A DNA stretch of 64,000 nt from Myxococcales bacterium (lineage in GTDB: Bacteria; Myxococcota_A; Bradymonadia; UBA7976; UBA1532). Location: contig JACKDL010000028.1 of NCBI GenBank assembly GCA_020633555.1, positions 6,831 to 70,830 on the forward strand, read 5' to 3'. The position numbers and the translations under genes are program-made. Shown piece by piece: positions 55,427-62,376 of the stretch; position 1 is the first letter of the stretch, and each line of letters starts with the position of its first letter. The notes beneath the pieces were generated by a model. That model was not told the origin of the DNA. It searched no databases and worked only from the letters and a program-made list of their open reading frames with translations.

Positions 55427-56680
55427 TCAACAGGGAACTCGATCGATCGCGGTCACCGTGCACCCACGAGGGCCGTCGGCGGCCAGGATCCACACCCGCC
55501 GCCCCTCGACCGCGCCGCGGATGGTGGCGGCCCGCGGCTCGTCCACCGGCAGGGGCTGATCGTCGGCCGGATCGCGCAGCCGCAGGGTGGCCCAGTCATG
55601 GGCGCGGTAGAGCACGCCGCCGGGCAGGGCCTCCTCGATGCGGTTGGTGACGGGGCCGGGCACGGGATCCACCTCGAAGCGGGGCACCAGCGGGTTCAGC
55701 CGGTGGCGGGCGCCGCGGATGAGGGCCATGACCGACACACCGTCGCCCTCGACCACCGGCTCCAGGCCGTCGATGGCGGCCGGGCAGACGATGGCCAGCG
55801 GGGGGCGCTCGGGGTGGTGGAACAGCCAGGGGGTCAGCGCGCCGTCGGGCTGCTCGGCCAGCGCCGCGATGCCGTGGCGGGTGAGCACCACCGAGCCGGG
55901 GCGCAGCCGCCCCGCGGCGGGCGGCAGCGCGAAGTGGAACACCTCGACCCCGTCGTCCTGGGCGGTGGGGCGCACCAGGGTGAGCGCCTGGTCGGCGGCG
56001 GCCACCAGGCCGGGGCGCCCCACCGCGGCGCCGCGCTCGATGTGCCAGGCGCCCGCTGGCAGGCCGTCGGCCCGCTGCAGGGTGATGCCGTGGCGCCAGC
56101 TCCGCTCGGGATCGGGGCCGCGCAGGTCGAACACCTGGAGCTGGGTCTCGGCGCCCTCGGCCACCAGGGCGGCCAGGTGCCGGCCCAGGCGGGCGATGCT
56201 GCCCACGCGGGCGCGCCCCAGGCTGGGCGAGAAGGCAGCCAGGCGCTCGGCGGTGCCCCGAGGCAGCGGCAGCGCCGTGCCCTCGTCCTGGCCCAGGCTG
56301 GCCAGGTGGGGGGTGTGCATGAGGGGCGCGGCCAGCACCCGCAGGCGGCCCCCCTGACGCAGCACCAGCCACCGGTCCACGGCCAGGGCTTCCAACGGGC
56401 CGTCGCCGGGCGGCAGGCCCAGTGGGCGTGGGCGGGCGTCCTCGCCGGGGGTGAGCACCCACGCGCCCTGCGGGCCGGCAAACACCAGATCGCCGAAGGC
56501 GGGGAACAGATCCACCGCGCCGCCCAGGGGCCACTCCGCCACTTCGCCACGCCAGGCCACCTGCGGGGCGGCGGCGCCGGGGGGGCGGGCCGCGAAGCCG
56601 CGCTGCCGCAGCCCGCAGCGGGTGCAGAAGCGGAGCCCCACCCAGTTGGGGTGCTCGCAGCGTGGGCAGTCGATCTCCAA
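55427..56680 (-). CDS. Zinc-ribbon protein with beta-propeller-like body
   Basis: 417 residues. The N terminus is a zinc ribbon, CPRCEHPNWVGLRFCTRCG (Cys5, Cys8, Cys19, Cys22). The rest is a series of beta strands with repeated 'hydrophobic-LVAAADQAL' and 'LAALVAEGAETQLQVFDL' turns, suggesting a propeller. There is no signal peptide or membrane helix, so it is cytosolic. It starts at TTG 56680, with GGAGGGG six bases upstream and no better start in frame. It precedes the small secreted-protein and vWA genes on the same strand and may form an operon with them. Function unknown. Confidence 0.72.
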   Translation of the reverse strand: MEIDCPRCEHPNWVGLRFCTRCGLRQRGFAARPPGAAAPQVAWRGEVAEWPLGGAVDLFPAFGDLVFAGPQGAWVLTPGEDARPRPLGLPPGDGPLEALAVDRWLVLRQGGRLRVLAAPLMHTPHLASLGQDEGTALPLPRGTAERLAAFSPSLGRARVGSIARLGRHLAALVAEGAETQLQVFDLRGPDPERSWRHGITLQRADGLPAGAWHIERGAAVGRPGLVAAADQALTLVRPTAQDDGVEVFHFALPPAAGRLRPGSVVLTRHGIAALAEQPDGALTPWLFHHPERPPLAIVCPAAIDGLEPVVEGDGVSVMALIRGARHRLNPLVPRFEVDPVPGPVTNRIEEALPGGVLYRAHDWATLRLRDPADDQPLPVDEPRAATIRGAVEGRRVWILAADGPRGCTVTAIDRVPC

Positions 56681-56778
56681 GGCCCCTCCGGCCGGCGGAC
56701 GGCCGCAGCATACCCGCGAAGGCGCGCCATCGGCAGGGGGCTTCGACGCCGTTGTGCGCCTGTGGCATCGTGCGCGCG

Positions 56779-58782
56779 ATGCCCGATCGCGCCCAGCCCC
56801 CCCGCGCCCGTGAGCCCGCCGCCGCCCCGCTGGTGGCGCTGGGCTATGCGGTGCTCGGGCTGAGCTGGATCCTGCTGTCGGATGGGCTGGTGGAGGCGCT
56901 GTTCTCCGACCCCGACCACCGTCGGTGGGTGCAGACCAGCAAGGGCACCGCCTTCGTGCTGGTGACGGCCGTGGCCCTGTGGGCGGTGGTGCGGGGCCTG
57001 CTGCGGCGGTTGGACGGCGCGCGCCAGCGGCTGGCTGCTCGGCAGGCCGAGTGGCGGACCATCTTCACCGAGCACCCGGCGCCCCTGTTCGTGGTGGCCC
57101 CCGACACGGGCGAGGTGCTGGAGAGCAACCGGGCAGCCACCCAGCTCTACGGGCGCTCCATCGAGCACCTGGTGGGGCGCCGGTTCGGCGACTTCGAGGC
57201 CATCGTCGATACCCCCGATCCCGAGCCCTCGGCCACCGGGGAGGGGCCCCTTCGGCGCTACAGCGGACTCCACCGGCACGTGGGCGGCGAGGGGCGCACG
57301 CGCTGGGTGGACCTGCACGCGGTGGCCGTGTCGCACCAGGGGCAGCCGGCGGTGCTCGTGCATGTGCTCGACCTGACCGCCGAGCGCGAGGTGCACGAGG
57401 CGCTGAGCTTCGCCCGCAGCCACGACCCCCTGACCGGCCTGCCCAACCGCCGGGCCCTCCTGTCGCGCATGGACGGCTGGTTCGCCCGCCGCGACAGCGA
57501 CGAGGAGGCCGCCCTGCTGCTGTTCGACCTGGACGGCTTCCGCCGCATCGCGCAGGGGTGGAGCACCGAGGCCGCCGACCAGGTCCTGAAGGCGGTGGCC
57601 GGCCGCCTGCGCGAGGTGAGCCGCCCCGGAGATCTGGTGGCGCGCACGGGCATGGACGAGTTCGCGGTGTTCATGCCGGGCCTGGCGGACGCCCCGGCGG
57701 CCAGCGACCGCGCCGAGGTGCTGCGGGCCCAGCTCGCGGTGCCGGTGAACCTGGGCGGCGAGGCGGTGGGCCTGTCGGCGTCGGTGGGCGTGGCCCTGAG
57801 CGACGAGCTGAGCGTGGTGGGGGAGTCGCCGGCCGAGCCCTTCCTGCGCCGCGCCCTGGCGGGCCTGGCGCGGGCCAAGCGCGAGGGCCCCGGCGGGCTG
57901 GCCTTCGCGGACGCCAGCGCCCAGGCCGAGGCGGCCGAGGCCCTGCGGCTGCTGGCCGGCCTGCGGCAGGCTCTGCAGGTCACCGACCAGCTCGTGCTGC
58001 GGTATCAGCCGCTGTTCGACCTGCAGACCGGGGCGCTGGTGGGCGCCGAGGCGCTGGCGGAGTGGCACCACCCCGAGCGGGGCCGGGTGAGCGCGGGGCG
58101 GTTCATCCCGCTGGCCGAGCGGGCCGGGCTCATCGCCGAGGTGGGCGACTACCTGCTGCGCTTCGCTCTGGCCGACGGCGCGGCCTGGCTGCCGGTGGCC
58201 CCGCAGGGCTTTCGGATCTACCTGAACATCTCACCGGTGCAGCTCCGGATCCCCGAGTTCTCGTGCAACCTCATCCGCCAGGTGGAGGAGGCCGGCTGGC
58301 CCACCGCGCACCTGGGCCTGGAGATCACCGAGTCGGCGGTGATGGACGTGGACGGCCCGGCCCGGGCCCACTTGAACCGCCTGCACCGCGCGGGGTTCGC
58401 GCTGGCGCTGGACGACTTCGGCTCGGGCTACTCGTCGCTGGGGGCCCTGCGGGATCTGCCCTTCGCCCGGGTGAAGCTGGACCAGACCTTCGTGCGGGAC
58501 CTGCCCGCCTCGACGGCGGACGCCGGCATCGTGCGGGCGGTGGTGGGGCTGGCGAAGGGGCTGGGCATCGAGGTGGTGGCCGAGGGCATCGAGGGTGAGC
58601 CCCAGCGCGAGGCCACCCGGGCGCTGGGCTGCCACGTCGGGCAGGGCTACGGGCTGGCGCGGCCGGTGACGGCCGAGGCCCTGGCCGCGCTCATCGAGGG
58701 CGCGCCCGCCGTGGGCCGCACGCAGTTGCTGGGCTCGCCGGTGCTCAACCCACCCAGTTCAGGGGATCCGCCGCCACGCTGA
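56779..58782 (+). CDS. PAS-GGDEF-EAL cyclic-di-GMP phosphodiesterase
   Basis: 667 residues. Two membrane helices (LGYAVLGLSWILLS and GTAFVLVTAVALWAVV) precede a PAS domain (~90-215), a degenerate GGDEF (~215-385) and an EAL domain (~395-645). The diguanylate signature is Gly291-Met-Asp-Glu-Phe (GMDEF), so cyclase activity is doubtful, though it could bind GTP. The EAL half keeps Glu424 (EALAEW), NISPVQL, EITESAV, DDFGSGYSS, VKLDQTFV and AEGIE, so it should hydrolyse c-di-GMP and may control motility or adhesion. The start at 56779 lacks a good Shine-Dalgarno. Its last 38 bp overlap the convergent NAD-kinase-like gene. Confidence 0.92.
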   Translation: MPDRAQPPRAREPAAAPLVALGYAVLGLSWILLSDGLVEALFSDPDHRRWVQTSKGTAFVLVTAVALWAVVRGLLRRLDGARQRLAARQAEWRTIFTEHPAPLFVVAPDTGEVLESNRAATQLYGRSIEHLVGRRFGDFEAIVDTPDPEPSATGEGPLRRYSGLHRHVGGEGRTRWVDLHAVAVSHQGQPAVLVHVLDLTAEREVHEALSFARSHDPLTGLPNRRALLSRMDGWFARRDSDEEAALLLFDLDGFRRIAQGWSTEAADQVLKAVAGRLREVSRPGDLVARTGMDEFAVFMPGLADAPAASDRAEVLRAQLAVPVNLGGEAVGLSASVGVALSDELSVVGESPAEPFLRRALAGLARAKREGPGGLAFADASAQAEAAEALRLLAGLRQALQVTDQLVLRYQPLFDLQTGALVGAEALAEWHHPERGRVSAGRFIPLAERAGLIAEVGDYLLRFALADGAAWLPVAPQGFRIYLNISPVQLRIPEFSCNLIRQVEEAGWPTAHLGLEITESAVMDVDGPARAHLNRLHRAGFALALDDFGSGYSSLGALRDLPFARVKLDQTFVRDLPASTADAGIVRAVVGLAKGLGIEVVAEGIEGEPQREATRALGCHVGQGYGLARPVTAEALAALIEGAPAVGRTQLLGSPVLNPPSSGDPPPR

Positions 58783-59659
58783 TGCGGGCGGTCTGCCCCC
58801 AGCCGAACGCCAGGTGATCGGCCTCGATGCCGTCGCCAAAGATCACCCCGCCCGTCTCGAACTCGCTGACCACTTCGACGGCGCCCTGGTCCAGCACGCC
58901 CTCGATGAGATCGGCGCCCAGGCCGCCGCCCGGCCAGGCCTCGCGCACGAACCAGGCCAGACGCCGGTCCCCCGGTGCGGGCAGCGCCAGGGGCCGCCCG
59001 CGGGCCTTCAAAATGCTGGCTGCCCAGCCCGTGGCGCCCGTGCCCGTGGACACGATGAGCCCCGAGGAGGACTGCCGCTCGCTGCTGGCCCCCACCGTCA
59101 GCCGGTAGCGGGCCGACTGGTGGCTGCTGTGCCCCAGGAACACCTCGTTCAGCGCCCGCAGGTGCTGCCCGTCGTCCAGCGCCACCTGCACCATGGTGCG
59201 GGGGCTGATGGGGGCCGCGCCCCGAGCGGCGTCGCGCAGCAGGAGCTTGGCGTCCTTGGGCGGGTGGGGCACGAGCACGCCGGGGAAGCGATCGGGCAGG
59301 GGGTTCACCCCGATGACCGGCTGGCCCTGGACGAAGCGGGCCACGTTCGCCACCAGCCCGTCCTGCCCCACCGCCACCACCACGTCGCTGGGCTCGAAGG
59401 TGAAGCTGGCCAGATCCCGCCGCTCGATGCGCGCCCGCCGCCACCCGGTGGGGATGGCGTCGAGCACCGTGAACAGGGCCTTCTCGAGGGCCTGGTGCTC
59501 GCCCTCCAGCGTGCCCAGGGTGCGCCCGCGGGACTCCAGGAAGAAGCGCGCCTGCCCGGCGGTGCCGTGCCGGGCCAGGAGCTGCTCGTAGGGGCTGGGC
59601 CGTCGGACGATGACGGCGCGGGGGGGCACGCCCGACTTGGCGATCTTGCTCAGGCTCAT
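58745..59659 (-). CDS. NAD kinase-like (ATP-NAD kinase family) protein
   Basis: 304 residues. The family's ATP/NAD core is recognisable: VVVAVGQDGLVANVARF in place of the usual GGDGT, with the key Asp kept; VIGVNPLPDRFPG; the NE motif in LNEVFLGHSSHQSARY; and SSGLIVSTGTGATGWAASI for the TPTGSTAY-type substrate loop. NAD kinases make NADP from NAD. This variant resembles bacterial 'sugar kinase'-annotated NADK2-like proteins, so the substrate may differ. It is encoded 34 bp downstream of the SPFH gene and probably in its operon; it overlaps the EAL gene tail to tail. Confidence 0.8.
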   Translation of the reverse strand: MSLSKIAKSGVPPRAVIVRRPSPYEQLLARHGTAGQARFFLESRGRTLGTLEGEHQALEKALFTVLDAIPTGWRRARIERRDLASFTFEPSDVVVAVGQDGLVANVARFVQGQPVIGVNPLPDRFPGVLVPHPPKDAKLLLRDAARGAAPISPRTMVQVALDDGQHLRALNEVFLGHSSHQSARYRLTVGASSERQSSSGLIVSTGTGATGWAASILKARGRPLALPAPGDRRLAWFVREAWPGGGLGADLIEGVLDQGAVEVVSEFETGGVIFGDGIEADHLAFGWGQTARISVAADPLNWVG

Positions 59660-59693
59660 GGCGCGCTCCTTTCGGCTCGGGGGGACCCCAGGC

Positions 59694-60710
59694 TCAGCCG
59701 CCCAGCCGCTTCGTGCCGGCGCTCAGCAGCTCCTGCAGCATGGGCCCCAGCGCCTCGGGCGACAGGTTCAAGTGGTCGATCCGGTTGAGCTTCTTGGCCA
59801 ACTCCTGCGCGGCCAGCGCCAGGATGACCTTGGGCTCCAGCGTCTCGTAGATGGCCAGCCGGGCCCGCTCGCCCTCGGCCCGCGCCAGGGCGATGCGGCG
59901 CACCTTCTCGGCCTCGGTCTCGGCGGCCAGGGCGTTGCGCGCGGCCTCGGCCTCACTCTCGATGCGGGCCGCCTCGGCGGCCTCCACGGCCTCGCGTCGC
60001 ACGTTCTGGCCGCGCCGCTCGATGAGATCCGCCTCGCGCTTCGCCAGCTCGATGCGGTTGCTCAGCTCGTTCTCTGCGATGGCCCGCTCCTTGTCGACGG
60101 CCTGCGCCCGGCGGGCGAACTTCGCCTCGTCCGCCGACTGCTGGATGCGCTCGCGGGTGGGGGTCTGCAGCGCCTTCTCCACCTCGGGGCTGGGCTTGAT
60201 GTCGCCCACGCGCACGCCCACCACCTCGACCCCCAGCGCCACGATGGCGGGGTGGTCCTGGATGGCGCTGGCGATGCCCTGCTGGGTGGCCTGCAGGGCC
60301 TCGCCCAGCAGCGCGTGCACCGGGTGCAGGGCCACGGCGCGCTGCACCACCTGCTCGGCCAGGCCGCCCACCAGCGTCTCGATCTGCTCCAGCGGCCGCG
60401 CCTTCGGGGCGCCGGTGGCCAGGTCGATGTTGAAGTCCAGGCGCTCGGCGGCGCGGTCGGGATCGCCCAGGCGCCAGGCCACCGCGCCCTGCACGGTGAC
60501 CTCCTGGAAGTCCTTCGAGCGGCCGTGGGCCACGAAGGCGAACTCGCGATCGTCCAGGGGCAGCTCGGCCACGCTGTGGGTGAGCGGGCGGAACCAGAAG
60601 GCCAGGCCGCGGCCGCGGGCCACGGCCTGCCCGTTGCGGGTGCGCACCACGTACGCGTTCGACTCGCTGCGCAGGTGGCTCAGGAACGGAAACCGGCGGA
60701 TCTCGGCCAC
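59694..60710 (-). CDS. SPFH/Band-7 protein with long coiled coil
   Basis: 338 residues. Residues ~15-180 match the SPFH fold (SNAYVVRTRNGQAVARGRGLAFWF; DFQEVTVQGAVAWRLGDPDRAAE). Residues ~185-300 are an uninterrupted Ala/Glu/Arg coiled coil. There is no obvious membrane anchor. SPFH proteins form ring scaffolds at membranes. It starts at GTG 60710, with GGAGG seven bases upstream. The upstream gap (60711-60840) contains an AT-richer patch (cattcaagttaaatgc) that may be the promoter. It pairs with the NAD-kinase-like gene. Confidence 0.87.
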   Translation of the reverse strand: MAEIRRFPFLSHLRSESNAYVVRTRNGQAVARGRGLAFWFRPLTHSVAELPLDDREFAFVAHGRSKDFQEVTVQGAVAWRLGDPDRAAERLDFNIDLATGAPKARPLEQIETLVGGLAEQVVQRAVALHPVHALLGEALQATQQGIASAIQDHPAIVALGVEVVGVRVGDIKPSPEVEKALQTPTRERIQQSADEAKFARRAQAVDKERAIAENELSNRIELAKREADLIERRGQNVRREAVEAAEAARIESEAEAARNALAAETEAEKVRRIALARAEGERARLAIYETLEPKVILALAAQELAKKLNRIDHLNLSPEALGPMLQELLSAGTKRLGG

Positions 60711-60840
60711 GGGGCACCTCCTTCGATGCGTGGTGCATTCAAGTTAAATGCGGCCGGCATCTTAGTCAAGGGGCGGGGGCGCTTTTCCTTCGGCGCGCGC
60801 CCGTGCCAAGGTGCCGCCGAACCCCGAACTGGAGGCACCC

Positions 60841-62301
60841 GTGGCCGAGAAGCCCGCTGAGAAGGCGACCGCCGAGAAGCCCGCCCGTGAGATCCCCCCC
60901 GAGCGCAAGGCCAGCCGTCAGGACACGCTGACCGTGGACGGCCGCACGATCACCTACACCGTGACCGCCGAGACCATGCACCTGCCCGGCGAGGCCCCCG
61001 AGGACGACGGCAAGGCCAAGGCCGCGGTGTTCTTCACCAGCTACGTGGTGCCGGCCGACGACCCGGCCACCCGGCCGGTGACCTTCTGCTTCAACGGCGG
61101 GCCCGGCAGCTCGTCGGTGTGGCTGCACATGGGCGCCCTGGGCCCCAAGCGGGTCGAGGTGCCCGACGCCGGCATGCCCAAGCCGCCGCCCTACTCCGTG
61201 GTGGACAACCCCGAGGGTCTGTTGGACCTGACCGACCTGGTGTTCATCGACCCGGTGGGCACCGGCTTCAGCGATGCCGTGGGCGAGGGCAAGCGGGCCG
61301 AATACACCCAGGTGGTGGGCGATGTGACCAGCATCTCGGCCTTCATCGAGCGCTGGCTCACCCGCGAGGGCCGCTGGGCCTCGCCCAAGCTGCTGGCCGG
61401 CGAGAGCTACGGCACCACCCGCGCCGCCGGCATCGCGCACCACCTTTCGGAGCGCGGCGTGATGTTCAACGGCCTGCTGCTCATCAGCCTGGCGCTGGAC
61501 TTCGACACCTTCGTGTTCAGCCCCGCCAACGAGCTGCCACATGTGTTGATCATGCCCGCCTACACCGCGACCGCGGCGTACCACGGCAAGGTGGACGACG
61601 GCGGCGACTTCCGCGGTCTGTTGGCCAAGGCCCGCGCCTTCGCGAGCGGCCCCTACCAGCAGGCGCTGTTCGCCGGCGCCGCGCTGTCGCCGGAACAGAA
61701 GGCTTCGGTGGCGGCCGAGCTGGCGGCCCTGACCGGCGTGGAGGCCCGCACCTGGCTGCGCAACGACCTGCGCCTGGACCAGGCCCGCTTCTGCCGCGAG
61801 CTGCTGGCCGACGAAGGCAAGGTGGTGGGTCGCCTGGACAGCCGCTACGTGGGCCGCAACGACGACCCCCAGGACGCCCGCGCCACCCGCGACCCCAGCT
61901 ACGACGGCCCCCTGGGCCCCTTCACCGTGGCCGTGAACGACCACCTGCGCCGACACATCGGCTACGACGATCCCAAGCCCTACTCGATCATCGATCTGAA
62001 GGTGAACGAGGGCTGGACCGGCGACAAGTCGTGGTGGGAGGGCGGCATCAGCGTGTCGGGCCGCCTGCGCAAGGCGATGATCGCCAACCCCCACATGAAG
62101 GTGTGGGTGGCCAACGGCCTGCTGGACCTGGGCACGCCGTTCTTCGCCAGCGAGTACAGCGTGGCCCACCTGGGCTTCGAGCCGGAGCTGCAGGCGAACA
62201 TCACCATGGCCGACTACGTGGCCGGCCACATGATGTACCTGCACCCGCCCAGCCGCGCGCAGATGCGCGCCGACCTGGTGGGGTTCTACCAGGCGCTCTG
62301 A
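60841..62301 (+). CDS. Serine carboxypeptidase-like protein (peptidase S10), no signal peptide
   Basis: 486 residues. The S10 triad is complete: Ser189 in AGESYGTT, Asp429 in NGLLDLGTPF and His463 in AGHMMYLH. FCFNGGPGSSSVW gives the substrate-carboxylate binding Asn and the oxyanion hole. It should trim C-terminal residues at acid to neutral pH. The N terminus (VAEKPAEKATAEKPAREIPPE) is Lys/Glu/Ala-rich with no hydrophobic signal, so the protein appears cytosolic. It starts at GTG 60841, chosen over GTG 60811 because GGAGG lies five bases before it. Confidence 0.92.
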   Translation: MAEKPAEKATAEKPAREIPPERKASRQDTLTVDGRTITYTVTAETMHLPGEAPEDDGKAKAAVFFTSYVVPADDPATRPVTFCFNGGPGSSSVWLHMGALGPKRVEVPDAGMPKPPPYSVVDNPEGLLDLTDLVFIDPVGTGFSDAVGEGKRAEYTQVVGDVTSISAFIERWLTREGRWASPKLLAGESYGTTRAAGIAHHLSERGVMFNGLLLISLALDFDTFVFSPANELPHVLIMPAYTATAAYHGKVDDGGDFRGLLAKARAFASGPYQQALFAGAALSPEQKASVAAELAALTGVEARTWLRNDLRLDQARFCRELLADEGKVVGRLDSRYVGRNDDPQDARATRDPSYDGPLGPFTVAVNDHLRRHIGYDDPKPYSIIDLKVNEGWTGDKSWWEGGISVSGRLRKAMIANPHMKVWVANGLLDLGTPFFASEYSVAHLGFEPELQANITMADYVAGHMMYLHPPSRAQMRADLVGFYQAL

Positions 62302-62345
62302 TCGGCCTTGGGGCAGGGGGTTGTCCCTGTCCGGCCCGTGGGGCA

Positions 62346-62370
62346 CCTTGACCCGCGCAGAGTCAAGGAG
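62346..62370 (+). promoter_or_regulatory. Hairpin overlapping the ribosome-binding site of the edge gene
   Basis: CCTTGAC (62346-62352) and GTCAAGG (62362-62368) are perfectly complementary, with a 9-nt loop. The 3' arm contains the AAGG of the Shine-Dalgarno AAGGAG (62365-62370) six bases before the ATG. Folding would hide the ribosome-binding site, so translation may be controlled. Confidence 0.5.
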
Positions 62371-62376
62371 TCGGGC

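Noticed and set aside
53106..55493. The full 795-residue frame for the von Willebrand protein starting at 55493.
   Set aside because: It would overlap the whole small secreted-protein gene and its first ~205 residues are Arg/Pro/Gly-rich shadow sequence; the signal-like segment marks the real beginning near 54878.
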